Positions 18,901 through 26,392 of a DNA stretch of 49,859 bases are shown here, piece after piece; position 1 is the stretch's first letter; each line of letters begins with the position of its first letter. The position numbers and the translations under genes were made by a program. The notes below the pieces were generated by a model that worked only from the letters and a program-made list of their open reading frames with translations, was not told the DNA's origin and made no database searches. The DNA is from a virus, in the IMG/VR virus record IMGVR_UViG_3300025165_000008, positions 1-49,859 of that record, one strand, 5' to 3'.

Positions 18901-21041
18901 ATGCTCTTGGTTTCGTGGTTACTGGCTATGATGAATTTGGTGCGCCGACCTTTGATAAAGAACACATTACACGTAATCGAGAAAATCCTCGATGGATAGC
19001 GGCTCGCGACCATATCGAGCAAACCCAGTACTACTCACAGCTTCTGGGCTTCTTTACTGGAATCTATCCAAAGGAATTTTCAGACGCCGAAGCTCAGCTC
19101 ATGGCGGTTCGAGATAACCTTAACTTCTTGAAGGATTCTATTAATAACGTAACTGGTACCGCGATCTTCCAACTTGATCCTGTACCAGAGACTCGTATGG
19201 AGATTTACCAGAATATGAAGTGGGAAACCCCAGAGGGGTGGGTTTCTCAGCTTTATGGCGCTTCACGTTGGGTAGAGACGCAGGGCGGCGGACAGGCTTA
19301 TGGACAAGAGCGTATTGAACTCATGGCTCAGAGAATTCATGAGAATGAAGTCACTCAAGCCTACTATGATTCCTTGGCCTTGGCACACGATCAGCTTAAT
19401 GAGTGTCAGCTTAGCGGCGGTATTGGTTCAGACTCCGCGGTACGCCGAACCTGCTTTAAGAACTATTTCCGTACCCGCAAGGCTCTGGACGATCATCCTG
19501 CTTATGCTGTGGCACAGCGAGATTGGATCGTTGGCTACAAGACTGAAAAGACGATTGCAGATAACTTTGAACGGATGTGGTGGAGTTACATTGATGCCAC
19601 GATGCCTAAGTGGTATGTTGAAGATGAGGAACCATATGACAGTTGGGTTGCGCGCGTAGAGGCGTGGAAGGAAGACTTACCTGGAGTCGGAACCGATCTA
19701 GCTGGCGCATTCTTGGTTCACGAAGTTGCGGGTCGCGCTGGTTTTGAGGATGGCGAGAATCCATTAGAGATTCCGGGCCATCGAATAATCGTACCGGAGG
19801 CCGTGGTTAAAGGACTATTGAAGCAGACAAATGCCGAAGGCTATGACGCATATCGCTTAAAGAACGATACGGCATTTGAGGCCATGAATAACGCATTCAA
19901 GGCTCTACAGTGGGACCCATATATGGCTAAGCAGAAAGAATGGGAATCTTTGAACTCTTATGAGCAAGAAACTGCTGAGCAAGAATGGTTAGAAAAGGCT
20001 AAGGGTCTTGGGCTACCAGAACTTCAACGATGGATATTGGAGAATTACCCAGAGGGTAAGTTTACGCCAGCGCAGTTGGCGGAAGTCTTTGGTGCTACAT
20101 CCCTAAAGACTATTGAGGAAAGAAATCTTCCGAATAGTGAACGGGGAGTTGTAGAAAGCGAAGTGTGGGAAATGTTGGCAGCGATCGGCCCGGGCGAGAA
20201 CTTCGATGTATTCAAGGAAGCTTTCGTAAAGGCGGGCGGTGAGACTGACAGCATTACTGCTTGGTATGAAACCGGCGGCGGGTTTGAGGACTACGCTAAG
20301 CTTCAAGAGTTGCATGGCATAGTCAAGAAGACTGCCGAGGCCATGGGAGTAGGTACACCCACTCAGGCACAGTTAGTCGAGTGGGGAGCGGCCAAGCGGC
20401 TAAACGATGATTTCTGGAAGGGAATAACCAATACCTTCGGTGAGGATTTCCGACACCTATTGGCTGTATATGGCGTTCTATCTGGAGCCGATAAAAAGGC
20501 ATACAGAAAGGACAACCCAGAGATTGACGAATACTACGATATGCGAGACGCCTATGGCGAAGACAACCAACTTTGGGCTAAGTACTACAATCCAGAAGCC
20601 TACACAACCCAGACTGGCTTGGCCGGAGAAGGCGCAGAGAAGCGTGGAACTTCTGGTGGGGGTGGTGGCGGTGGAGGCCGAAGACAGACTTCCTTTAGTG
20701 GTGGTGGGGGTGGTAGCTTTACTCCAAGAGAAACAATGGTGGGGCAGGGTTATCGCTCTACCTATGATACTAATCGGCTGGCCGATCCTCGAATCTTGGG
20801 TTCTGGCGGCGTAGCAGGGTCTCCGTTCTGGCCGGCTGGGTTCGGCAAGGGTACTCCAAAGGGTGTATTGAATGAGATCGTGGACCTAAAGGCTGAGGGT
20901 AAGCCGCTATCTGGTCCAGCTTTGGCCTACTTGGGGGCCGTAAAGGCAGGGGAATGGGCCGCTTACATAGCCGAACTTATTGCCGAGAGCCAGAAGGCTG
21001 CAACAAAGGGTGGGGGCGGCGGCGTAGTTACGAAGGTCTAG
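12963..21041 (+). CDS. Giant 2,692-residue LysM-containing virion-associated protein
   Basis: This gene occupies 16% of the window. The TTG start follows the previous stop directly, with GAGGG 5 nt upstream. Residues 1-50 are Pro/Ser/Gly-rich. Residues ~56-101 form a LysM domain (VTPGDSW, then HPGMTLVLPD), which binds peptidoglycan. A charged coiled-coil-like stretch lies near 430-500. Hydrophobic Trp/Phe-rich segments near 820-860 and 1765-1900 look like membrane-active or large polyvalent-protein regions. Long helical Ala/Glu-rich regions lie between and after these. Near 2564-2590 are two Gly runs around a basic patch. No lytic transglycosylase, peptidase or ADP-ribosyltransferase motif is evident. 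Its place between portal and scaffold suggests a protein packed in the head and ejected with the DNA, or a tape-measure substitute. It has no internal stop or frameshift. Confidence 0.8.
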   Translation: MPTYPPTSTPPPPSFSTTSPEDVFSRASAITGRQPAFGGGGGGDLPPRQSNEGSDIYFVTPGDSWGSIALRIYGDERYKVDLQGSNPGRQVLHPGMTLVLPDRVEDPRVPTLEREDFWNTDAFADTVNAAEETRQILPIWRHAEQKWPEYGNIVFLGFDENNDPYPTTDPTGMPLFWDPKQQTWSIEDTGISYTMGMIENDFIKPLTLQERQDLYIMGVEQKLQGIELGAYDAGGTQMWQDSITRNLPQDTAFVPTLHDVPQPTPLKLAWWESAFDALRLLEEPVRGLANVTTRESEEGRPGISHMELAWAGITSLGKVFVTGLGYEYANMREVGAGIFGQEIKPYGVDKDTNTKYTEDEIDTLIASGRADEITWVTPPDYWRGEFDRSMETMLAIYSRGGLSGRVGDMGIYRDTFDSDEEFDAYVQGIFNAEPGLQQEALARSNRDRDRMEETRKEALHEKSNLESQAHAALAEGKGGLAVSLMTEAKQLELRAAHWYSPFFMWSRLDEPWREEAFLKAVAIAELENMGPLDPRVIRTIRDNYEHAGVNLAMGIAFDISNFMGIGTGKKILSEVGGGIGDLFRLGGRAVRSTGVLETKPIRTVLDFFFAEAHSSVAGVYKRNASNLIQKLAQGTEQTLTGPIGTTRGLDQMIEVLASAAKGNPDAIAELPASVTRRWQVLARGLQDLYNPNMSEAWMQRINPDNWGQLIDDAYNIIFQRSYDRAIRDTIRDFPNLPVAQQVSKAKAIAEEIASKPRLVAGEFAQNFETVYRRLHETKLGPETLDDNPIWQFMKRIGVNMEGDMELGRGAFKLFYGFRNHLFEWWLGLRPGWTAINYLDSTVRFLLSGGKLYDDMGTLHSINTRRLLGRNLLREEFKTAFSRAIHELEGELDYVEPIVERALQGQRFKYGPLSLLTDARRQIIAEKRAVRQARSATDNLLQKILRWSWDQVGMTKNILARGAVNTNALIEFGLRTRLSIQKFDSVFWTMDQFNLEKIVDDMVQLGATPDTISAFRKAWLASADDVEKAAEFMNILGGSGRRSERLFSQILPDNWEDILQKNGVDRRMRALIFRPIVEDIEDVLRKVKPEGRVQAVTEYVDEAIYKINSELVDRSNDPALRSLADDMRPGGTAGTTRPIPGVVEPVVIDRTRSGAVRVGDDWWRPVKDGEVFEPGHEFRMGLGDGEQTWVKMTPEEARDAVRTRGSGGVRLGVQEGEVRLGLEGEELTVTTEQMRVGKKIVYTMSEDYYRLGELQRESTARLFDAERQISEAIDTAAGTAEALAKGTQNLAVAKALLHHDAQLRLIRDNVKKFFLRVFPGPLRLDPGPLRAAAWEHFDRLGQQVYEAIITFNDEAIEAALRGEIVEVPGLRDILFKAGVDLDFENGALRAIRLTDAGAGTRVSFSSWRGTVYLRKHLIQSFFGRNVTIKNAEAAFNAAFTAQHVASTSAAQTTADVAKVVAKEFGENAGQVIDDATQHADNLWEAFATQADDGGESLRSRWGAEATQTRQGFIDFLEQEVARLSGLSDQLFVQGEALGRYASGYMSRSQIETRLAQITSEIFDMPAGSSELQWARAEQGALNDALRRGITEAAAPPVHQDTIGALRRLQDEARALAVSIDIATLPPELVGHAAGPIPRWMLSDGIQSWLRITNDITAQRSALTRSLEELKQGIVKGLADGTMDFANIPADQRTLIRGILDEAIWRKGAAHDVAMDGTKAIADVNPGRLEELSAMTNAATGTDTFEGAVKFTQDRMLEYGRNYRIDNMIKSVSPFWMFQSRGPIFWIKAFAQHPEYLAWWSRYQRTQRKHQIDNGATDSAGRPLRSLYGYFRLPGTDLWFNPIYFSSGKYVLPRPSPYAGEFPDNIGPYEEALNYAYEYGQMFGFRPAPWIQFLLIQGGMLDTQRYPVGSLISQVDVVVPPWIQRDIRRALRQSRYPGDPGLFTEDVGWMDFLVEQEIYMRALQELTENPDNLAKVQSEIYNALGFVVTGYDEFGAPTFDKEHITRNRENPRWIAARDHIEQTQYYSQLLGFFTGIYPKEFSDAEAQLMAVRDNLNFLKDSINNVTGTAIFQLDPVPETRMEIYQNMKWETPEGWVSQLYGASRWVETQGGGQAYGQERIELMAQRIHENEVTQAYYDSLALAHDQLNECQLSGGIGSDSAVRRTCFKNYFRTRKALDDHPAYAVAQRDWIVGYKTEKTIADNFERMWWSYIDATMPKWYVEDEEPYDSWVARVEAWKEDLPGVGTDLAGAFLVHEVAGRAGFEDGENPLEIPGHRIIVPEAVVKGLLKQTNAEGYDAYRLKNDTAFEAMNNAFKALQWDPYMAKQKEWESLNSYEQETAEQEWLEKAKGLGLPELQRWILENYPEGKFTPAQLAEVFGATSLKTIEERNLPNSERGVVESEVWEMLAAIGPGENFDVFKEAFVKAGGETDSITAWYETGGGFEDYAKLQELHGIVKKTAEAMGVGTPTQAQLVEWGAAKRLNDDFWKGITNTFGEDFRHLLAVYGVLSGADKKAYRKDNPEIDEYYDMRDAYGEDNQLWAKYYNPEAYTTQTGLAGEGAEKRGTSGGGGGGGGRRQTSFSGGGGGSFTPRETMVGQGYRSTYDTNRLADPRILGSGGVAGSPFWPAGFGKGTPKGVLNEIVDLKAEGKPLSGPALAYLGAVKAGEWAAYIAELIAESQKAATKGGGGGVVTKV

Positions 21042-21044
21042 CAC

Positions 21045-21074
21045 TTGACATGGGATGGTTCGTTTTGGTATTAT
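21045..21074 (+). promoter_or_regulatory. Promoter for the scaffold/capsid operon
   Basis: TTGACA at 21045-21050, an 18-nt spacer and TATTAT at 21069-21074 preceded by TGG (extended -10) lie just after the giant gene's stop. It would give the capsid genes their own transcription, which fits the high copy number of capsid protein. Confidence 0.75.
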
Positions 21075-21086
21075 TAGGACAGTGGG

Positions 21087-21155
21087 CGTAAAGCTCGCTA
21101 TTTTTACGTACAACAATCTAATGGTAGACGGCACCCTTTAGCCGTCCGTGGAGGT
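21087..21155 (+). promoter_or_regulatory. Structured leader RNA before the scaffold gene
   Basis: Two hairpins can form in the expected leader. CGTAAA (21087-21092) pairs with TTTACG (21103-21108), and GACGGC (21127-21132) pairs with GCCGTC (21141-21146). The second ends 3 nt before the GGAGGT ribosome binding site (21150-21155). This may stabilise the mRNA or tune initiation. No riboswitch class is recognised. Confidence 0.4.
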
Positions 21156-21159
21156 AAGA

Positions 21160-21996
21160 ATGGAGCCAGAAATGGTAGCCAATTCTGCCGCACCGGGCAC
21201 ACAGCCCGTAGGCGGCGAAGCCGCGGACAAGGTAGACTGGGCAGCTCAAGCGGCGGAACTTAAGAGCACACTTGAAGCAACTCAGACTTCTCTTAACGCG
21301 ATGAAGACTGAGAATGATCGAAACCTGAGACGGCTGCAAAGCACGTATCAAGGGCAGATCAACTCTCTAAGTGCACAATCTGAAGAAGAGAAGGCACGAT
21401 GGGAAGAGGCTTACCACCGGGAGAAGATGGCCGGAATGGAAGAAGCCGAAGCGTTGCGTTACGATAACTCTCGCCTTTCTAAGTTAGTAGAAGAGCGCGA
21501 GTTTCGAATGCGCGCAATACAGCAGCAAGCGGCAGATGCCCAGGCAGCGGCTGGTTATCTGCAGCAATTTACCGCACTGGGCGTTCCTGTAACCAGTCTA
21601 AACACCAGTGGGTCCCTACAGGACCTTGCTGATAGTGGATGGAATGGACTGCAGGCAGTACGTGCTCAGGAACGTAAGACGATCACTGAGTACGACGGTA
21701 AGTTGTCGGCAATCCAGGCTCAGCTTGATACCTTAAAGAAGGGCAGCGAATCCTTGGACCCGAACGCGATTGCTCAACGTGCTGGGGACTTGACTCCTCC
21801 AAACGTGGCAACTCTTACTCACGGGAACCCAACAGTTCCTCGAACGGAGTTGCAGGCGCTGGAAGCAGCAGCCCAGTATTTCGGCGGCGTAAAGCCGACT
21901 TTGGAACAACTGTATCGTGCCGTTGAGACGAGACAGCTACCCGCATCAGTATTGCCGGGATTAGAGGGTATGCCCCTAGAAGAACCAAAGAGATAA
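21160..21996 (+). CDS. Scaffold-like capsid assembly protein
   Basis: The start is the ATG at 21160, 4 nt after GGAGGT; an in-frame GTG at 21148 overlaps the site. The 278-residue product is charged and Gln/Ala/Glu-rich, with a long predicted coiled coil (residues ~25-130) and a second helix near 175-200. The C-terminal third has Pro-rich loops and a helix. Position just before the major capsid gene, size and composition match phage scaffolding proteins, which guide shell assembly and leave the mature head. No protease domain is seen. Confidence 0.75.
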   Translation: MEPEMVANSAAPGTQPVGGEAADKVDWAAQAAELKSTLEATQTSLNAMKTENDRNLRRLQSTYQGQINSLSAQSEEEKARWEEAYHREKMAGMEEAEALRYDNSRLSKLVEEREFRMRAIQQQAADAQAAAGYLQQFTALGVPVTSLNTSGSLQDLADSGWNGLQAVRAQERKTITEYDGKLSAIQAQLDTLKKGSESLDPNAIAQRAGDLTPPNVATLTHGNPTVPRTELQALEAAAQYFGGVKPTLEQLYRAVETRQLPASVLPGLEGMPLEEPKR

Positions 21997-22049
21997 CGCA
22001 ATCTCTTCTTCGTAAGGATGCCATCTAAGCCTAGGCACAAGAGGCTAAA

Positions 22050-23054
22050 ATGGCGCAAGCAAGTGTTGCAAATTATGCAGGCGCGGTTAAGACAAACTTT
22101 TCCCGCCGACTCCTAAGCCGAGCACTACCTCGTTTAGTGCACGGTCGTTGGGCTACCCCAGCCACCCTAACTGGCTATGGTACTCTAGAGCTTCGCAGAT
22201 ACGAGTCACTTTCAGCCATCACAGTTCCGCTAGCACAGGAAGGTGTGACCCCGGTTGAAGGTTCTGCACCTACCTTGACTCAGCTTACAGTGACCCCTGT
22301 GTACTACGGTACATGGATGGGTTACACCCAGCGGATCGTAGAGCAGGGTTACGACCCTATTCTATCTGAAATGGTGGGTGTGCTAGGCGAGCAGGCAGGT
22401 CTTTCTGCGGATACTCTGCTTCGAAACGACTTGACAGACGGTGCAACCACTGACTTCTCAGCAGGTCAGACTGCAAGAACTTCTTTGGACAGCACCTTGT
22501 CACACGAAATCACGTTCGACGACATCCTAATTCAGCTTGCTGAGTTGGAGAATCAGAACGCGAGACCCGTGGAGGGTGGTCGCTTCGCATGTGTTCTACA
22601 CCCTTACACCTGGAAGAACCTGCTACAGGATGACACCTTCATGGCGGCATTCGTACAGGAAGCTCCGAACACCGCTATCCGATCGGGTATGCTGGGAACG
22701 CTTATGAACTGTGTATTCTACATGAGTTCAAACGCCCGCATCTACGTTGACGGTGGCGCAACGAACACGGATGTCTACGACATGCTGTTCATCGGCGCCG
22801 ACTCCCACGGTGTTGCCGGATTTGCAAGCCAGATGCCGAATCTAAACCCAACGGCTGCTCCTGCGGACTACAACCCAGGTGGAAACACCGGGGGCGGAGT
22901 TAACAGCGTGGAGATCATCCGCAAGGGCCTTGGTGAGACGGGCTTCGACCCATTGAACCAGCGAGGTACCTTGGCTTGGAAGTTCGCGTTCGACGTTCTA
23001 GTAACGCAGGCCAACTGGCTTCGAAACCTAGAGCACTGCAACGACTTCAGCTAA
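22050..23054 (+). CDS. Major capsid protein (HK97 fold, N4-gp56/P22-like)
   Basis: This protein forms the icosahedral shell. The 334-residue sequence has the order seen in N4-gp56-type coat proteins: an N-terminal Arg-rich arm with L-x-R-x-L, a VPLAQEGVTP strand with the Glu-Gly turn, a GTWMGYTQRI block, a long helix with LGEQAG, a central FACVLHPYTW strand, and a late LAWKFAFDV strand. AAGAGG precedes the ATG. It is followed by two small proteins with near-identical ribosome binding sites, which suggests a highly expressed capsid operon from the 21045 promoter. Confidence 0.88.
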   Translation: MAQASVANYAGAVKTNFSRRLLSRALPRLVHGRWATPATLTGYGTLELRRYESLSAITVPLAQEGVTPVEGSAPTLTQLTVTPVYYGTWMGYTQRIVEQGYDPILSEMVGVLGEQAGLSADTLLRNDLTDGATTDFSAGQTARTSLDSTLSHEITFDDILIQLAELENQNARPVEGGRFACVLHPYTWKNLLQDDTFMAAFVQEAPNTAIRSGMLGTLMNCVFYMSSNARIYVDGGATNTDVYDMLFIGADSHGVAGFASQMPNLNPTAAPADYNPGGNTGGGVNSVEIIRKGLGETGFDPLNQRGTLAWKFAFDVLVTQANWLRNLEHCNDFS

Positions 23055-23087
23055 ACCTGAGTCAAATCCTGAATGAGGTAAACTAAT

Positions 23088-23618
23088 ATGGCTAGCAAGC
23101 AAATCCCTGTGGTGGGTGAGGCCTTTCTAGGTTCTGACCCACTAGTCCAGAAGATGATCCGAATTACCTTCGGTAGCTCGGGTTTCTCTGGCTCAAATGA
23201 TGTTGATGTTACTACGGCGTCTGTAGCCGCGGGTGTGGGTACTCTAGGTGTTGGTCAGCTTTTGACCTTTGCCGACAGCAACTATCGCCTACTTAACATC
23301 ATCTTCAACGTTGTTGAGGTGTTCTCTGTTGGAGCAATCAACGTTGGAGTAGACTCTGACCCAGTAGCGTTCGCTTCGGACACTGGTGCACATGCGGCAG
23401 ACTTTACCGCAGCAAGCATCTTCGATCTTCGCTATGGACAGAGCACTGGCGTTGGCGCGGGAATCCCGCTTTCAACGGTTTCCGTGCTATTCGGCGGAGC
23501 ATGGCCTGCGGACAGTGATGACTTCATCTCTTTGTCATTCTCTGGTGCCGCAACTCTGGGAACTGAAGGACACTGCGAAATGTATGTGTTCTACCTAGAA
23601 GTTCCAGACCAGCCGTAA
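23088..23618 (+). CDS. Probable capsid decoration or minor virion protein
   Basis: This 176-residue protein is rich in Ser, Gly, Val, Ala and Asp with little charge, the profile of a beta-sandwich virion protein. Its leader (GAGGTAAACTAA-T before ATGGCT) is nearly identical to that of the next gene, suggesting coordinated high expression. It directly follows the major capsid gene, where decoration proteins commonly lie. No family is recognised. Confidence 0.6.
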   Translation: MASKQIPVVGEAFLGSDPLVQKMIRITFGSSGFSGSNDVDVTTASVAAGVGTLGVGQLLTFADSNYRLLNIIFNVVEVFSVGAINVGVDSDPVAFASDTGAHAADFTAASIFDLRYGQSTGVGAGIPLSTVSVLFGGAWPADSDDFISLSFSGAATLGTEGHCEMYVFYLEVPDQP

Positions 23619-23638
23619 TCTAGACGAGGTAAACTAAA

Positions 23639-24112
23639 ATGGCTGCAAGAAAGATTCCTGCGTGGCCGAAAGGCATCGCTGGTAACGTATGGGCCAATAA
23701 GTTGGCAGACGCAAGTTTGTACGCTATTGAGTCCGACGTTATCAACTTTGACACGGGCACAGCCGTAAGAATTTTCTCCATCCCAGAGGATACAATCCTT
23801 TGGGCTGCCGGACTAGAGATCGTTACTGCCTTTAACAAACCTAACGGTTCCATTGTTCTTCGGGATACCGAGGTTGCCTTAGCAACTTTTGCTGGTCCTT
23901 CTATTGAGGCTACTGGTTTTGTTGAGCAGGTTCTACTAAAGCGATATGCTAGGTTTGCTGGAAGCGGCGTAGGTTCAGTCGGACTTCCTGGTAGACAACA
24001 GCGTGAACTTCAGGTAGACGTTAACGGTGGAGCCGGAACAACGGGCATAGCTCGTTGTTGGATCGTGATTAAGCCTAATCGGGCAGACGCTTTCCGCAAG
24101 GACTATGTTTAA
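23639..24112 (+). CDS. Probable virion protein
   Basis: This 157-residue protein is preceded by GAGGTAAACTAAA. It has beta-rich composition with a Gly-rich loop near residue 115 and a basic C terminus. It sits between the capsid/decoration genes and a hairpin at 24130-24150. It may be a head-fibre, decoration or head-completion protein. No family is recognised. Confidence 0.55.
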   Translation: MAARKIPAWPKGIAGNVWANKLADASLYAIESDVINFDTGTAVRIFSIPEDTILWAAGLEIVTAFNKPNGSIVLRDTEVALATFAGPSIEATGFVEQVLLKRYARFAGSGVGSVGLPGRQQRELQVDVNGGAGTTGIARCWIVIKPNRADAFRKDYV

Positions 24113-24129
24113 TCTGAGTTAACAATCTA

Positions 24130-24150
24130 GGGGGCGGAACAACCGCCCCT
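24130..24150 (+). other. GC-rich hairpin after the capsid operon
   Basis: GGGGCGG (24131-24137) pairs with CCGCCCC (24143-24149) over a 5-nt loop, extended by a G-T pair. It lies in the gap after the capsid-operon genes. The following bases (ACTCACACTC) are not a U tract, so it is not a standard intrinsic terminator. It could protect the 3' end of capsid mRNA or cause partial attenuation. Confidence 0.4.
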
Positions 24151-24178
24151 ACTCACACTCGATGAAGGAGTTGATAAA

Positions 24179-25648
24179 GTGACTGAGACAGAAAACTCAA
24201 GTACGTCCGAGAATAGGGGCAATCTGGACGCGCCAACCCTTAAATGGGAAGACACGATATCCGCATTGCGCAAGACTCGGTTAACCGTACCGAAGACTGT
24301 GGCGTTATGCGGATTTGCTCTTTCTTCCAGACATCTTGCTCCATATGACAAGCGGAGCGTAGAAATCTGGGGCTGTAACGAAGCCTATAACGCCGACTAT
24401 ATGAAAACCAAGGGCGGCCTTTTTCGGGCTGATCGTTGGTTTCAAATGCACACTGAAGAAGATTGGGGCCGCAACAATAACCCAAATGATTTACGGCACC
24501 CGGAATGGTTAGGACTTGAACATAATTTTCCTATCGTTATGCAGGATAAGTTCGCTGTTGTGCCTAACGCAGAGTCCTTCCCGCTTAAAGAAGCAGATGA
24601 AATGTTCTTTAGTAACGTGTGGACAGTTGATCTAAGAACAGGAAAACGACGAAAGTGGTTAGACATCTACAAACACGGATATTATACTAGTACCTTTGCA
24701 TGGATGCTGGCTTATGCTCTTTGGCAGCGGAAATGGGAAATGGTAGAAGTTTGGGGCTTTAACATGGGAACTCAATCTGAGTACATGTATCAGAAGCCCG
24801 GCGCGGAATTCTGGGTAGGACAGGCTATGGCTCTGGGCGTGGGCCTAGCAATAGCAGATAATTCCCCACTCTTGAAGGGCAAGCTTTATGGGTATGAGAT
24901 TGCAAATGTTCTTCTACCTTCTCACTTACTTGCTCGAAAAGAAGAGATACAAAAAGAACTTTTGCCCCTAAAGGACAAGGCTATGCAGCAGCATGGGGCA
25001 AGACAGATGATAGAGCATTTACAGACTAAGCCTGAGTTTGTAACTCAGGCCGTGGAACTACAGAAGCAAGTTGAGATACAACATCAGGCCGAATTGGCTT
25101 CAACCGCTACAGTTAATTTCTACTTAGGTGCAAATCATCTTATTGAAATGTACCTACTTAATGTACATACCAGACATGGTGATGGTAAGACGGGCTTCAT
25201 TGATCGACTTACCCTAGAAGTACAAAAAGTTAAGTATCTAGATGAAGTAGAGGAAGCAAGAACATACATGGACGCTGTAGCCGGTGCGAAGATGGAAGTA
25301 TACAGAAATCTTGAGTTGTATACGCAGGACCCCGAGGCAATAGCCTCATGGAAAAATAGACTCCGAGCTTTACGAAACAAGGAAATCTATTGGACGGGAA
25401 TATTGAGTTTAGCCATGGGGCGTTTAAGTCAAGTTCAACAATTCATATTTGTATCTGAGAATAGAAATGCTAATATGATAGATGAACGGGATTACTCTAC
25501 CGTCATTGTGCCAGATTTGTATGCCAGAGATTCAGATGTTTTGAAATTAGGAGAAAAGAAAAATGACACGCAGAAGACGGAGCCGATCGCGACGCCGGAC
25601 GTTAGCGGAACAGGCGGAAATCCTAGCAAGTCCAGCCAGTCCGCATAA
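24179..25648 (+). CDS. DUF115/GT42-fold-like protein with helical C-terminal extension
   Basis: The GTG start is supported by AAGGAG. In the 489-residue product, residues ~40-230 carry landmarks of a phage family with a sialyltransferase/DUF115-like Rossmann fold: a VALCGFALSS glycine-loop strand, VEIWGCNEAY, WFQMH, a YYTSTFAW helix start, VEVWGFNMG, and QSEYMYQKPGAEFWVG near residue 210, then G-V-G-L-A-I. The equivalent SEYxYQRP motif is very recurrent in phage homologues. Residues ~250-489 are long charged helices of unknown role, perhaps anchoring the domain to the virion. A sugar-transfer or sugar-binding role is plausible given the NeuB gene in this genome. Gene order (capsid operon) suggests the protein acts on or in the virion. 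This is inference. Confidence 0.6.
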   Translation: MTETENSSTSENRGNLDAPTLKWEDTISALRKTRLTVPKTVALCGFALSSRHLAPYDKRSVEIWGCNEAYNADYMKTKGGLFRADRWFQMHTEEDWGRNNNPNDLRHPEWLGLEHNFPIVMQDKFAVVPNAESFPLKEADEMFFSNVWTVDLRTGKRRKWLDIYKHGYYTSTFAWMLAYALWQRKWEMVEVWGFNMGTQSEYMYQKPGAEFWVGQAMALGVGLAIADNSPLLKGKLYGYEIANVLLPSHLLARKEEIQKELLPLKDKAMQQHGARQMIEHLQTKPEFVTQAVELQKQVEIQHQAELASTATVNFYLGANHLIEMYLLNVHTRHGDGKTGFIDRLTLEVQKVKYLDEVEEARTYMDAVAGAKMEVYRNLELYTQDPEAIASWKNRLRALRNKEIYWTGILSLAMGRLSQVQQFIFVSENRNANMIDERDYSTVIVPDLYARDSDVLKLGEKKNDTQKTEPIATPDVSGTGGNPSKSSQSA

Positions 25649-26381
25649 CGATCCTTTAGTCAAGGCCCTGTACGAGAAGCTACCTACTGCTACGAACTTA
25701 GAAGCAGCGCAGATTGGTTTGGCTTTACAGCGGGTTATTCGTGGGGAAAATTTGGAAGACACGAACCCAGATGCTGCTAACGCATATAAGCAGTTCATGG
25801 CTAATGCAGATAAGACTGCAGAGGCATATGAGCGGGATAAGGCGCGGTTCATTATTTCTAGCCTGGATGAGGCATTACAGTTAACAGACAAGCAGAAAGC
25901 ACGGCTTAACGAAGTAACTGGTCAAAGATATAAAGAAATCAAGAAGAAAGTTAGAACTAACACTAACCAAAAGAAACTGTGGATGCAGGATCAGATTAAG
26001 AATGGCCCGAAGGTTGAGGTGTATGTCGAACCCAAGCTTCAGATGGGTCGTGTTGGGGATGCCCAGACTATTCAAATGGAAGGAATTGTCATCGGGCTTA
26101 ACGGAGTCCGTCTATACTTCCCACCGGGGAAGAACATGATGCACCCTCTATTTGCTGAACGCTATGCACAGATAAAGAAGAGTAAAGAAGAAGCACTTAG
26201 ACGAAAAGCCGTACTACAAGGTACGATTGGCAGCGATGTAAATTGGCGGCCCGGGCAACCAGACGGCTGGTCAACCGTGGCCCAAGAAATGAACAAGATT
26301 AATAAGGAATACGGATCAAGTAGCGGCTCTGGAGAACAAGGAGATCGCTGGGATACGCCCGATTTGGGCGGTAATTTCTAA
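25563..26381 (+). CDS. Basic helical protein, probable head or nucleic-acid-binding protein
   Basis: This 272-residue protein starts with TAGGAG upstream, 86 nt inside the previous gene, so that stretch is read in two frames. The first 12 residues are mostly Arg, followed by helices rich in Ala, Lys and Gln (residues ~13-150) and a beta region with an IVIGLNGVRLYFPPG block (near 175-190). The last ~40 residues are Gly/Ser/Asp-rich and look disordered. The Arg-rich start suggests DNA contact in the head. Function unknown. Confidence 0.6.
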   Translation: MTRRRRSRSRRRTLAEQAEILASPASPHNDPLVKALYEKLPTATNLEAAQIGLALQRVIRGENLEDTNPDAANAYKQFMANADKTAEAYERDKARFIISSLDEALQLTDKQKARLNEVTGQRYKEIKKKVRTNTNQKKLWMQDQIKNGPKVEVYVEPKLQMGRVGDAQTIQMEGIVIGLNGVRLYFPPGKNMMHPLFAERYAQIKKSKEEALRRKAVLQGTIGSDVNWRPGQPDGWSTVAQEMNKINKEYGSSSGSGEQGDRWDTPDLGGNF

Positions 26382-26392
26382 GAGGATAAACT

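Noticed and set aside
12963-21041. Many antisense and out-of-frame open frames inside the giant gene
   Set aside because: They lack ribosome binding sites, are nested in a continuous coding frame, and arise from its codon bias.
23055-24178. Programmed frameshift for tail chaperones
   Set aside because: No slippery heptamer precedes a frame change. The genes here have independent ribosome binding sites and clean stops.
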